Origin: Scytonema sp. RU_4_4 | Lineage (GTDB): Bacteria > Cyanobacteriota > Cyanobacteriia > Cyanobacteriales > Nostocaceae | DNA: 39,319 nucleotides | Direction of reading: 5' to 3' | Assembly: GCA_012031965.1 (NCBI GenBank) | Contig: JAAUSC010000046.1 | Coordinates: 1-39,319, forward strand | Shown here: piece after piece, positions 25,501 through 33,276 of the stretch | Numbering within the stretch: the first letter of the stretch is position 1 | How the letters are laid out: each line of letters opens with the position of its first letter | Notes under the pieces: generated by a model | What the model saw: the letters and a program-made list of their open reading frames with translations, nothing else | Told to the model about the DNA's origin: nothing | Databases searched by the model: none | Program-made: the position numbers and the translations under genes

Positions 25501-26701
25501 GTCTTCCCCGCCATTTATTCGCTTTTTTCTTCACCGCCTCACGGATCAGTCTTTTTATCTGACTTTTAGCTGCCATACTTCTATTCTTGATGGCTGGAGC
25601 AAAGCTTGTTTGCTGACAGAATTGCTACAGCATTATGATGCCTTGCTGAATGGTAAAGGTGAAGTCATTGAACCACCCCCAACTATTGCTTATCAAGATT
25701 TTGTCGCCTTAGAGCGTTCAACATTGCAATCGCCTGACTCTCAAGACTTTTGGACACAAAAATTGGCAGGTTGCGTCACCACAAAACTAGCCCGTTGGGC
25801 GGTGACTCACCGCACCACAGATACCCCGGAAATTGGCTTTTTAGATGTCCCCATCTCCCCTGAGCTTTCCAAGAAATTGCAGAAACTGGCACGTAGAGCA
25901 GAAGTCCCCCTCAAAAACGTCTTGCTAGCTGCACATGTGAGAGTGATGAGTTTGTTAAGTGGCGAAAGCGATGTCCTCACAGGACTGGAGTCTAACGGTC
26001 GATTGGAAGAGGCTGACGGAGAAAAAACCTTGGGAATCCATTTGAACACAGTTCCTTTGCGTCTGCAACTGACGGGGGGAACTTGGTTAGAGTTGGTGCA
26101 GCAGGTCTTTGCAGCTGAACGAGAATTGTTACCCTTTAGACGTTATCCCTACGCAGATTTACACCAACTTGTCGGTCGTCAGGCTCTCCAGCCCCTGGTG
26201 GAAACTGTCTTTAACTACACTCACTTTCATGTTTATGAGAGTTTGCAAGCTTTCAAAGATTTGGAAATTTTAGGGGCGAGGGGTTTTGGTGAAACTCATT
26301 TTACGTTGCGGTCTGAGTTTAATCTCAATCATGCCTCAGATTGCATACAACTCGATTTAGAGTGTGACTTGACACAGATTAGCCATGCCCAGTTAGAGAC
26401 TATTGGCAGTTATTTTATAGAAACGCTGACAGCAATGTCTGGACAGCCGTTTGCACGTTACGAGTCTCAATGTCTTTTGGGCGATCGCCAACGGCAAATG
26501 TTGCTTGTGGAGTGGAATAATACCGCCACCCAATATCCCCAATATTGCTCTATCCAGCAACACTTTGAGGCGACTGCTGCACAAAATCCTGATGCGATCG
26601 CCGTTGTCTTTGAAGATGAGCAACTCAGTTACCAACAGCTTAACCCTCTTCTGTCAGTCTGGGAAAAGAAAAATAAGAGCCAAATTTTCAACTGTAGATA
26701 G
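19544..26701 (+). CDS. Lipopeptide NRPS, 5' part: FAAL-ACP-C-A(Ser)-PCP-C-(A, truncated)
   Basis: Fatty-acid-loading synthetase of 2385 residues as it stands. Residues 1 to about 600 are a fatty acyl-AMP ligase (FLQYTSGSTGSPKGVMVSHGNL, GWLPLFHDMGLVG). An ACP follows with GLDSL (S652), then a condensation domain with HHIIADFWS (H861-H862, D866). The next adenylation domain has YTSGSTGKPKG near 1352; its code, aligned by eye to EntF, reads D-V-W-H-M-S-L-V-D, predicting serine. The PCP has GGDSIRS (S1808). A second condensation domain carries HTSILDG (H2011-T2012, D2016) in place of HHxxxDG. The protein then enters a second A domain (to QQLN) and is cut off by stops inside the 26640-26820 insertion. 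The ancestral protein would be about 2977 residues, continuing at 26822 in the same frame. An alternative start is the ATG at 19565. Confidence 0.92.
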   Translation: MISAGVQMGKNLFEQPARFSTLVEILQGRAFHQPKQKAYSFLLDSEEEESHITYGDLDFQAREIAALLQSCGVVSGERVLLLYPPGLEFIAAFFGCLYAGVVAVPAYPPRANQSLSRLQAIVADAQAVVALTTTTVLSKIERQFAQYPNLQILRFLATDNIIASKLVNTWQEPSVNSNTLAFLQYTSGSTGSPKGVMVSHGNLLHNELLIQQAMQHSTETLFVGWLPLFHDMGLVGNMLQPLYLGIPCILMSPVAFLQKPLRWLQAISRYKATTSGGPNFAYDLCVSKITPEQRATLDLSSWEVAFNGAEPVRAQTLERFATTFEACGFRREAFYPCYGMAETTLIVSGGFKAAPPVVLSVQQAALAQNQVVTAPSEEVGAHQTLVSCGQPLQDLQIVIVHPETGTRCGSHEVGEIWVKGPSVAVGYWNQTEQTEETFRAYLTDSGEGPFLRTGDLGFLHSGELFITGRLKDLIVIRGRNHYPQDIEWTLEQSHPALQKSGSAAFSIEVAGVERLVVADEVKRTSLRNLDIDEVIKAIRQAVVEEYELQVYAVLLLKTGSIPKTSSGKIQRYACRAGFLNGSLNIVGSSILEESYTSGSEVTLTREDLRALKPQERHLKLTFYLQELLAKVLKVAPSPLDFQQPLSTMGLDSLMAIELKNAIETNFGVVLPITSFFAGSNIDQLASEVLAQDTVSTFAQEMTLAPASEAVAENSLSHGQQALYFLHQLTPESPAYNIVAAAHLQGELDIAALRNAFQSLVERHPALRTTFTNLSGQPVQEIHEHLEICFEHENVSTWSEAFLNNRLVEEAHRPFNLEQGPLLRVSLFTRWSQGEPLKGRSPEGQTPKGVSPQEHTLLLVVHHIIADFWSGAVLMHELGILYQAHKASTRATLNSLALLYTDFVRTSKAMLASKEGERLWKYWHKQLAGELPVLNLPTDRPRPPIQTYTGASQSFWLNADLTQRLKTLSHAHGATLYMTMLAAFQVLLYRYTGQEDLLVGSPTTGRSRADLAGLVGYFVNPVVLRADLSGNPTFEAFLSQVRSTVLDAFAHQDYPFARLVEQLQPIRDPSRSPLFQVMFVLHKAHLQNQEGLAAFALGETGARIKLKELELESLALDKRVAQFDLTLMMAEVDGQLSGSWQYNTDLFDATTIARMAGHFQTLLEGIVADPQQHVSLLPLLTELERQQLLVEWNTTQVDYASDLCLHQQFAAQVEQTPDAVAVVFEQEQLTYTELNRRANQLAQYLQTLGVEPEVLVGIYLERSQEMVVSILATLKAGGAYVPLDPSYPQERLAFMLEDAQVSVLLTQEKFLTALPEHRAQVVLVDKNNEVWASESVNNPVSQVTTHNLAYVIYTSGSTGKPKGVMNTHRGICNRLSWMQENYQLTTVDRVLQKTPFSFDVSIWEFFWPLLTGARLVIARPGGHQDSAYLVKLIQKEQITTVHFVPSMLQVFLEEPGLETCHCLRQVMCSGEALPFKLQERFFARLDADLYNLYGPTEAAVDVTFWACERQSRKHIVPIGRPIANTQIYLLDSYLQPVPVGVPGELHIGGAALARGYLHQPDLTALKFIPNPFNNSKFKICPADTLRVNAVPPQEAQKNSKFNRLYKTGDLARYLPDGNIEYLGRLDDQVKLRGFRIELGEIETVLSQHPALRSVVILMREIERSEKHRNFTPLVDVENSSTITGLRRLLKGELAASGADSSNQQLVAYCVSHHQPAPTTTELRRFLLEQLPDYMVPAAFVMLDALPLTPNGKIDRRSLPVPSKARPELEKAFVAPRTLVEQALAEVWAEVLDIEQVGIHDNFFELGGDSIRSIQVLAKATAKGLSFSLAQIFQHQTIESLAQEITFVEPSGLVTRKTEPFSLISHTERQKLPEGVEDAYPLARVQAGVIFHSQSMPEEPIYHDIFLYNLQVRLDIQLFQACVQQVVERHAILRTSFDLTNFSEPLQLVHQQVTAPFQVEDLRDLSPYRQQEALSTWIKAEKRRNFDWSSPPFIRFFLHRLTDQSFYLTFSCHTSILDGWSKACLLTELLQHYDALLNGKGEVIEPPPTIAYQDFVALERSTLQSPDSQDFWTQKLAGCVTTKLARWAVTHRTTDTPEIGFLDVPISPELSKKLQKLARRAEVPLKNVLLAAHVRVMSLLSGESDVLTGLESNGRLEEADGEKTLGIHLNTVPLRLQLTGGTWLELVQQVFAAERELLPFRRYPYADLHQLVGRQALQPLVETVFNYTHFHVYESLQAFKDLEILGARGFGETHFTLRSEFNLNHASDCIQLDLECDLTQISHAQLETIGSYFIETLTAMSGQPFARYESQCLLGDRQRQMLLVEWNNTATQYPQYCSIQQHFEATAAQNPDAIAVVFEDEQLSYQQLNPLLSVWEKKNKSQIFNCR
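22036..22099 (+). repeat. In-frame palindromic repeat inside the first condensation domain
   Basis: The stretch contains GGGCGATCGCCC (22055-22066, an extended HIP1 palindrome) and ACGCCT-AA-AGGCGT (22076-22089). It encodes a low-complexity Gly/Pro/Lys segment (QGEPLKGRSPEGQTPKGVSPQ) just before the strand leading to LLLVVHHIIADF, where C domains usually have a short turn. It looks like a dispersed repeat absorbed without breaking the frame. Confidence 0.65.
24258..24343 (+). repeat. In-frame palindromic repeat inside the first A domain
   Basis: TCCTGCGGA (24280-24288) is inverted as TCCGCAGGA (24313-24321), with CTGCG/CGCAG inside, flanked on both sides by ATTCAAAATT-type repeats. It lies between IPNPF and RLYKTGDL. 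The sister A domains have only four to six residues there (SDEPNA, SEEPNA); here about 29 intervene, read in frame with no stop. Confidence 0.75.
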
Positions 26702-26820
26702 AGCGAGCATTTGAGCGTTTATTTTCGTTCCAGAATGGCTGAAATCAAGATTTTTGGTAAAAGTCTTATGCTGGAAGCATCCCAGATTATTCTCTTCCGA
26801 AAGTGATAAAAGAGGGTTAA
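26640..26820. mobile_element. MITE-like element interrupting the NRPS gene
   Basis: An insertion adds 177 bases within the codons for Q-L-N of an A domain. Its ends are imperfect inverted repeats, TTAACCCTCTTCTGTCA against TTAACCCTCTTTTATCA on the complement (two mismatches in 17). TTAA (or its core TA) is found at both junctions (26640-26643 and 26817-26820). Removing 177 bases rejoins CAGCTTAATCATCGAGCG, reading Q-L-N-H-R-A, the conserved A1-A2 linker. There is no transposase. A TA or TTAA target would fit elements mobilised by IS630/Tc1-mariner or IS5-type transposases. Being 59 codons long it keeps the frame but introduces stops (TAG at 26699). Confidence 0.88.
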
Positions 26821-26848
26821 TCATCGAGCGAATGCCCTTGCCCGTTAC

Positions 26849-28654
26849 TTGCAGCGTCTAGGAGTAGGTCCCGATTTGCCGGTGGCTCTCTGTGTCGAGC
26901 GTTCCCTGGAGATGATAGTAGGAATTTTGGGAATTCTCAAGGCAGGAGGAGCTTACTTACCCTTAGACCCAACATATCCCCCAGAAAACCTGGCTTTTAT
27001 GCTGGAAGATGCTCAGGTTCCAGTCCTGCTGACTCAGGCACGGCTAGTAGCAGACTTACCTGCACACACCGCCCAGACTGTCTGTCTAGACTCAGACTGG
27101 CACATCATAGCGCAGGAGAGTCCAGAAAAACCCTGCAGTACAAGCACATTAGAGAATCTAGCCTACATTATTTACACCTCAGGTTCCACAGGTCAACCAA
27201 AGGGAGTACTCGTTACCCAACAAAACTTAGTCCATTCCACCCTAGCGCGGATTGCTTATTACTCAAAACCCGTTACCAGTTTCTTATTAATTCCCTCCTT
27301 TGCTTTTGATAGTTCAGTCGCCTGCATATTTTGGACATTGTGTCAAGGCAGTACACTAGTGCTGTTCCAAGAGGGTTCCCAGAGAGATATTTGGCAATTA
27401 ACCAAGCTGATTGTCCAACATCAGGTTTCACACTGGTTGAGTGTTCCTTCACTCTACAGCACCCTACTTGATACTATAGACCCGGATCTACTTGTCTCGT
27501 TGCACACTGTCATTGTTGCCGGGGAATCTTGTGCAACAGAGTTAGTGGAACGTCATCGTCAGCTATTGCCCCATACATCTTTATTTAATGAGTATGGCCC
27601 CACAGAAGCAACGGTTTGGAGCAGTGTCTACAATTGTCAAAATCATGATTTGAAAAATTCTGTTCCGATTGGTCGTCCAATTGCCAACACCCAGATTTAT
27701 TTACTGGATTCTCACCTCCAACCAGTACCAATTGGTGTACCGGGTGAGGTGTACATTGGTGGTCTCGGTCTGGCTAGGGGCTATCTTAACCGACCTGAGC
27801 TAACTGCCCAAAAGTTCATAGCCAATCCGTTTAGCGAAGAACCGAACGCACGCCTGTACAAAACTGGAGATTTAGGACGTTACCTTCCAGACGGTAACAT
27901 TGAATTTCTAGGACGCATTGACCATCAAGTCAAGCTCAGGGGATATCGTATTGAACTAACGGCGATAGAAGCGATTCTACAACAACATCCTGTTGTTCGA
28001 GAAGCGGTTGTCACACTTAGGGAAGAAGAGTCAGGTAGCAAACGCTTAGTTGCCTACGTAGTGCCACAGCAAAAACCAGCACCTGCAACCAATGAGTTGC
28101 GGAGTTTCTTGCGGCAGAAGTTACCGGAATATATGATTCCTAATGCCTTTGTCATCTTAGAAGAATTGCCGTTGACTCCTAGTGGCAAAGTTGATCGCCA
28201 AAGTTTGCCAGCATCTGAGCAGGTAAAATCTCAACCAGAAATGCTGGTGCAGGAAGAAAGCACAGCAGAGCAAACTAACTACGTAGCACCCCGCACAGTA
28301 GTAGAAGAGGCGCTAGCCACAATCTGGAGTCAGGTTTTGGGAATTAAGCTCTTGGGTATCCACGACAACTTTTTAGAGTTGGGAGGTGATTCGATTCAGA
28401 GTATTCAGGTTGTGGCTAAAGCTTATGAAGCGGGGTTGAAATTCAGTATCAATCAGCTATTTGAACATCTGACAATTGCAGAATTAGCAATGGTAGTGGA
28501 GACAATTTCGGTTTCACAACAAGAAGAGCGATCGCCCACAGCGCCAATCACTCATTTTTCGTCCATCGACACGCCAAGCTTCACACCTTCAGACTTTCCA
28601 GAAGCTGAGTTAACTCAGGAAGAACTAAATAAGCTGTTGAGGAACAATACCTAA
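26849..28654 (+). CDS. Lipopeptide NRPS, 3' part: A (N-truncated)-PCP of module 2
   Basis: Continuation of the interrupted synthetase in the same frame. Homology resumes at 26822 (H-R-A-N-A-L-A-R), and the nominal start at 26849 is only a TTG within that homology, so this is probably not an independent gene. It contains the A domain from LGVGPDLPVALCVERS through YTSGSTGQPKG, FAFDSSVACIFW, NEYGPTEATVW, LYKTGDLGRYL and LTPSGKVDRQSLP. A PCP with LGGDSIQSIQVV and a short linker tail (LTQEELNKLL) follow. The code read by eye is D-S-A-L-I-A-E-V-W; I cannot assign the residue. The tail likely docks to the next synthetase, whose ATG is 22 bases on. Without its first about 50 residues the A domain is unlikely to be active. 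Confidence 0.85.
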   Translation: MQRLGVGPDLPVALCVERSLEMIVGILGILKAGGAYLPLDPTYPPENLAFMLEDAQVPVLLTQARLVADLPAHTAQTVCLDSDWHIIAQESPEKPCSTSTLENLAYIIYTSGSTGQPKGVLVTQQNLVHSTLARIAYYSKPVTSFLLIPSFAFDSSVACIFWTLCQGSTLVLFQEGSQRDIWQLTKLIVQHQVSHWLSVPSLYSTLLDTIDPDLLVSLHTVIVAGESCATELVERHRQLLPHTSLFNEYGPTEATVWSSVYNCQNHDLKNSVPIGRPIANTQIYLLDSHLQPVPIGVPGEVYIGGLGLARGYLNRPELTAQKFIANPFSEEPNARLYKTGDLGRYLPDGNIEFLGRIDHQVKLRGYRIELTAIEAILQQHPVVREAVVTLREEESGSKRLVAYVVPQQKPAPATNELRSFLRQKLPEYMIPNAFVILEELPLTPSGKVDRQSLPASEQVKSQPEMLVQEESTAEQTNYVAPRTVVEEALATIWSQVLGIKLLGIHDNFLELGGDSIQSIQVVAKAYEAGLKFSINQLFEHLTIAELAMVVETISVSQQEERSPTAPITHFSSIDTPSFTPSDFPEAELTQEELNKLLRNNT

Positions 28655-28676
28655 AACTAACTAGAAATCCCCAGGT

Positions 28677-31600
28677 ATGGAAGCTAAAAATATACAGGAT
28701 ATCTACACACTTTCACTTACCCAACAGGGTATGCTGTTTCACATCCTCTCTGCTCCAGATTCCAGGATGTATTTTGAGCAGACGCTATGTACCTTGCACG
28801 GGACTCTCAATATCGCAGCTTTTGAGCAGGCTTGGCAGCAAATAGTAGACCGACATCCGAGTTTGAGAACAGGTTTTGTATGGCAAGGTCTGAATCAACC
28901 AGTTCAAATAGTACACCGACAAGCTAAACTATTGATACAGCAGTATGATTGGCGTAAGCTCTCAACTGCTGAGCAGGAAGCGCAACTACAAAGTTACCTG
29001 GAAGCAGACCGCAAACATGGCTTTGAGCTTGCAAAACCATCCTTGATGCGGCTCATTTTAATCCAGACTGATGTGGACACTTACCAATTTATCTGGAGTA
29101 TTTGTCACTTGGTACTGGATGCCTGGTGTGTTAACACCATCCTCAAGGAATTTTTCTCCTTCTACGAAGCACTTTGCCAAAACCAAATTCTCCAGTTGCA
29201 ACCAAGCCGTCCCTATCGGGACTACATCACTTGGCTAAAGCAGCAGGATTTATCAGAGGCTGAGGTATTTTGGCGAAAAGTTCTTCAGGGCTTCACAACA
29301 CCAACTCCTTTAGTAGCAGACTGGATAACCAATGGCTCCTCTAGTCAGCACCAAGGTTTCAGTCAACAACAAGTCCAGCTGTCGCTAGCAACCACAGAAG
29401 CACTGAAATCTTTAGCGCAACAACATCATTTGACGCTGAACACCTTGGTACAAGGGGTTTGGGCTTTGTTGTTAAGTTATTACAGCGGTGAAGCAGATGT
29501 AGTTTACGGAACCGTTGTGTCTGGTCGTCCGCCCACCCTACCAAAGGTTTCCTCTATGGTGGGACTCTTTATCAACACCCTACCGATGCGTGTACTCGTG
29601 TCTGGTGAAGCTTCGCTCCTGTCTTGGCTAAAGGAACTTCAGTCCCAGCAGCTGAGTATACGTAAATATGAGTGTACTCCTTTAGTCCAAATCCAGAATT
29701 GGAGTGAAGTACCTACAGGGATGCCTTTGTTTGAGAGTATTTTGGTCTTTGAAAACTCCTCGGTCAATATTTCTAGCTTACCTACAGGAAACTTGAGGAT
29801 TGACAATGTTCGCTCTGTTATCAACTCTAACTATCCTCTTGTTTTCTTAGTTAAACCTTGGTCGCAGTTATCGTTGAATATATTTTATGACTTACGCCAC
29901 TTCAGTACCATGATGGTAGCTAGAATGCTAAGTCATGTTGCAGCGCTACTAAATAATATAGTTGCCGATCCCAACACTACACTGCTAGCTCTGACGCAGA
30001 GTATTGTTAACAATCCAGAACAATTGATGAGTGATGTCGAGCGACAACAACTGCTCGTTGAATTTAACAATACAAGAAGAGATTATGTTAACGACAAGTG
30101 TATCCACAAATTAATCGAGGAACAGGCAGAACGTACCCCGGAAAAAGTAGCTGTGGTGTTTCACCAGCAGCAACTCACTTACCAAGAACTGAACACCAGA
30201 GCCAATCAGCTAGCACACCATCTTCAGGCTTTGGGAGTTGGACCGGATGTATTAGTGGCGATTTGCGTAGAACGCTCTTGGGAAATGTTGGTAGGTATAC
30301 TAGGTATTCTCAAAGCTGGAGGAGCGTATGTACCAATTGATCCAACTTATCCAAATCAGCGACTGGTTTATATGCTGGAAAATTCTCAGGTGTCAGTAAT
30401 CTTGACCCAAGAGCAGTTGGTGAAAAAGTTACCTGATATTGAGGCGCAAGTACTTTGCTTAGAGACTCTTTGGGATGCAATAGCCCAAGAAAGTGATGAG
30501 AATCCTAAAACAGAAGTAATTCCTGATAACCTGGCTTACTTAATTTATACTTCTGGATCTACAGGACAACCCAAAGGAGTGCAGGTTACGCATCAAAACT
30601 TAGTTCACTCCACAACTGCTCGCATCTGTTACTACGATCAACCTGTAACAGGCTTTCTGTTAACTTCACCTTTTGCTTTCGATAGTTCTGTTGCTTGCAT
30701 TTTTTTGACAATTTGTCAAGGGGGTTTTGTTTCTGTTTTACCAGAAAATTGGCAACTAGATATTAAACAGGTTATAGAGGCGATCGCTCAACAACAAATT
30801 TCCCATTTATTATGTCTGCCATCTCTCTACAAGCTGATTTTAGAGCAAGCCCAACCACAGCAACTAGTTAGCCTGCAAACCGTAATTGTAGCTGGAGAAT
30901 CCTGTCCAAAAGAGCTTGTTAAGCAACACCGTGAATTACTACCCCAGACATCTTTATTTAATGAGTACGGTCCAACAGAAGCAACAGTTTGGAGCAGTGT
31001 CTACAATTGTCAAAACCATGATTTAAACAATCCTGTGCCCATTGGTCGCCCAATTGCTAACACCCAGATATATTTACTAGATTCTCACCTCCAACCAGTA
31101 CCAATTGGTGTATCGGGAGAGATATACATCGGTGGTCTAGGTGTGGCGCGGGGTTATCTCCACCGTCCAGAACTAACTGCCCAAAAGTTTATTCCCAATC
31201 CGTTTAGCGATGAACCAAACGCACGCCTCTACAAAACTGGGGATTTAGGGCGTTACCTTCCAGACGGGAACATTAAGTTTCTCGGTCGTCTCGATCAACA
31301 GGTCAAGATTCGAGGGTATCGCATTGAGCTAACTGAAATTGAAGCTGTTCTCAATCAACACACAGCTGTGCAAGAAGCGATAGTCGTCGCCCAAGAAGAT
31401 ATCCACGCTAATCGGCGTTTAGTCGCTTATATTGTCCCAGCAAAGGAGCAAGTACCCACAGTTGATGTCCTGCGTAGCTTCTTAAAAAATTGCTTGCCAG
31501 AGTATATGCTGCCTTCAGTGTTCGTGATGTTAAAAGCGCTACCACTCACTCCCAATGGCAAGGTAGATCGTCAAGCGCTTCCCGTTCCCGACCAGGAAAG

Positions 31601-33140
31601 ACCAAATCTCGAAGAAGCATTTGTCCCACCTAGTACCCCGGTCGAAGTAGCACTGGCAGAGATTTGGTCACAAGTTCTTGGTGTAGAACAAGTGGGCATT
31701 CACGACAACTTCTTTAAGTTAGGGGGTCATTCCTTGCTGGTTACTAAGCTGGTATTGCGAGTGCGAGAAACTTTCCAAGTAGAACTTCCCTTACGCAGTC
31801 TGTTTGAGATGCCTACCATAGCAAGCTTAGCCAAGAATCTTGAGATTGCTCAAAAGACAGGAGCTTCTACTATTGGTACAAAAACTGTTGCGGATCTACA
31901 GACTGAAGCTGTCCTTGACCCCACAATTCGTCCAGAGGTTATAGCCATCGAGTGTACGACTGAGCCTGATCACATCTTCCTAACAGGAGCCACAGGCTTT
32001 TTGGGAGCTTTTTTACTTTATGAGCTTCTTCAGCAAACCCAAGCGGATATCTATTGTCTGGTACGTTCGCCTAATGCCGAAGAAGGCAAAAAAAGAATTC
32101 AAAGCAGCCTTGAATCTTATTTACTCTGGGATGAATCTCTAAGCCCCAGAATTATACCAGTTGTGGGAGACCTGTCTCAGCCGCTTTTAGGTCTTTGTGA
32201 GGAACAGTTTCGAGCAATGGCTGAGTTACTCGATGTCATTTATCACAATGGAGCATGGGTTCATCATACTTCTCCTTACTCTGTACTGAAGGCAGCCAAT
32301 GTTCTGGGAACGCAAGAAGTTTTGAGATTGGCAAGTCAAACTAAAGTCAAGCCTGTGCATTTCATTTCTACCATTAGCGTTTTCTCCTCAGTTGGTCATT
32401 CTGGAGTTAAAGTCGTTCGAGAACAGGACAGTCTTGATGATTACCAAGTACCAGGGGGTGGCTATTCCCAGAGTAAATGGGTTGCCGAAAAGTTAGTAAC
32501 TATTGCGCGTGATCGAGGTATTCCTGCTTGTATCTATAGGCTGGGACGTGTATCAGGGCATAGCCAAACCGGTGTCTCTAATAGAAATGACTTTTTGTAT
32601 CGACTGATAATAGGTTGTATCCAGCTTGGATGTATGCCAGAAGTGGAGATGATTGAGGATATGGCTCCTGTGGATTATATCAGCAGAGCTATTATCCATT
32701 TATCGAGGCAACAAGAATCTCTAGGAAAAGCTTTTCACTTAGTTAATCCCCAGTCTTTCAACTTAAGTATGTTGAGCAACTTAATCTGCTCGTCTGGTTA
32801 CTCTCTTAAACAAATTCCTTATGACCAGTGGCAATTAGAACTGCTTAGAATTGCTCAACGAGAGCCAGAACATCTCTTGTATCCGCTGGTGCCGTTTTTG
32901 CTGACCAAGGAATCTCAAGAGAAAATTCCAAACTCAGCAGTACTACAGTTTGACTGTCAAAATACACTCAATGGGTTTATAGACACCTCTATTGTCTGTC
33001 CACCAGTAGATGAGCAGTTACTTCGTACTTACTTTTCATCTCTAATTCTTAGCGGCTTTATTGAGGCTCAGCAGCTGAGTAAGAAGTCGGAAAGTTCCTC
33101 TGAAAAAACACTTGGATTTACTTCCAAGCAAAGCACCTAA
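28677..33140 (+). CDS. NRPS termination module: C-A-PCP-thioester reductase
   Basis: 1487 residues. The C domain starts YTLSLTQQGMLFH; its active-site motif is CHLVLDA (C143, H144, D148, A149), which keeps the second His and the Asp but changes the first His and the Gly. The A domain has YTSGSTGQPKG, FAFDSSVACIF, IVAGESC and NEYGPTEATVW, giving the code D-S-A-L-I-A-E-V-W, the same as module 2. The PCP has LGGHSLLV (S1019). The C-terminal short-chain-dehydrogenase-like thioester reductase has the NAD(P)H loop TGATGFLG (about 1103-1110) and catalytic Y1263-x3-K1267 (GYSQSKWVAEKL). There is no thioesterase, so the peptide is released reductively as an aldehyde or alcohol. The next gene, an aminotransferase, could convert an aldehyde to an amine. 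Confidence 0.94.
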   Translation: MEAKNIQDIYTLSLTQQGMLFHILSAPDSRMYFEQTLCTLHGTLNIAAFEQAWQQIVDRHPSLRTGFVWQGLNQPVQIVHRQAKLLIQQYDWRKLSTAEQEAQLQSYLEADRKHGFELAKPSLMRLILIQTDVDTYQFIWSICHLVLDAWCVNTILKEFFSFYEALCQNQILQLQPSRPYRDYITWLKQQDLSEAEVFWRKVLQGFTTPTPLVADWITNGSSSQHQGFSQQQVQLSLATTEALKSLAQQHHLTLNTLVQGVWALLLSYYSGEADVVYGTVVSGRPPTLPKVSSMVGLFINTLPMRVLVSGEASLLSWLKELQSQQLSIRKYECTPLVQIQNWSEVPTGMPLFESILVFENSSVNISSLPTGNLRIDNVRSVINSNYPLVFLVKPWSQLSLNIFYDLRHFSTMMVARMLSHVAALLNNIVADPNTTLLALTQSIVNNPEQLMSDVERQQLLVEFNNTRRDYVNDKCIHKLIEEQAERTPEKVAVVFHQQQLTYQELNTRANQLAHHLQALGVGPDVLVAICVERSWEMLVGILGILKAGGAYVPIDPTYPNQRLVYMLENSQVSVILTQEQLVKKLPDIEAQVLCLETLWDAIAQESDENPKTEVIPDNLAYLIYTSGSTGQPKGVQVTHQNLVHSTTARICYYDQPVTGFLLTSPFAFDSSVACIFLTICQGGFVSVLPENWQLDIKQVIEAIAQQQISHLLCLPSLYKLILEQAQPQQLVSLQTVIVAGESCPKELVKQHRELLPQTSLFNEYGPTEATVWSSVYNCQNHDLNNPVPIGRPIANTQIYLLDSHLQPVPIGVSGEIYIGGLGVARGYLHRPELTAQKFIPNPFSDEPNARLYKTGDLGRYLPDGNIKFLGRLDQQVKIRGYRIELTEIEAVLNQHTAVQEAIVVAQEDIHANRRLVAYIVPAKEQVPTVDVLRSFLKNCLPEYMLPSVFVMLKALPLTPNGKVDRQALPVPDQERPNLEEAFVPPSTPVEVALAEIWSQVLGVEQVGIHDNFFKLGGHSLLVTKLVLRVRETFQVELPLRSLFEMPTIASLAKNLEIAQKTGASTIGTKTVADLQTEAVLDPTIRPEVIAIECTTEPDHIFLTGATGFLGAFLLYELLQQTQADIYCLVRSPNAEEGKKRIQSSLESYLLWDESLSPRIIPVVGDLSQPLLGLCEEQFRAMAELLDVIYHNGAWVHHTSPYSVLKAANVLGTQEVLRLASQTKVKPVHFISTISVFSSVGHSGVKVVREQDSLDDYQVPGGGYSQSKWVAEKLVTIARDRGIPACIYRLGRVSGHSQTGVSNRNDFLYRLIIGCIQLGCMPEVEMIEDMAPVDYISRAIIHLSRQQESLGKAFHLVNPQSFNLSMLSNLICSSGYSLKQIPYDQWQLELLRIAQREPEHLLYPLVPFLLTKESQEKIPNSAVLQFDCQNTLNGFIDTSIVCPPVDEQLLRTYFSSLILSGFIEAQQLSKKSESSSEKTLGFTSKQST

Positions 33141-33276
33141 AGATGCCTAAAGCATGCCTCACTTCTTCAAGCTTATTCTTAGACATAGTGGTCATCTTTA
33201 CAAGAAAAGTAATCGTTAGATGACTAGACGATAACTAGGTTAAAAACGAAAAAGTTATTGAACTCAAACAAAAAAA

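Noticed and set aside
26703-26820. Short ORF inside the MITE (MAEIKIFGKSLMLEASQ...) as a gene
   Set aside because: It has about 24 codons, no recognisable family, and lies wholly inside a non-autonomous element.
27290-31000. Naming the amino acid loaded by the D-S-A-L-I-A-E-V-W adenylation domains
   Set aside because: I could extract the code by alignment, but I do not recognise a reliably characterised match, so any residue would be a guess.
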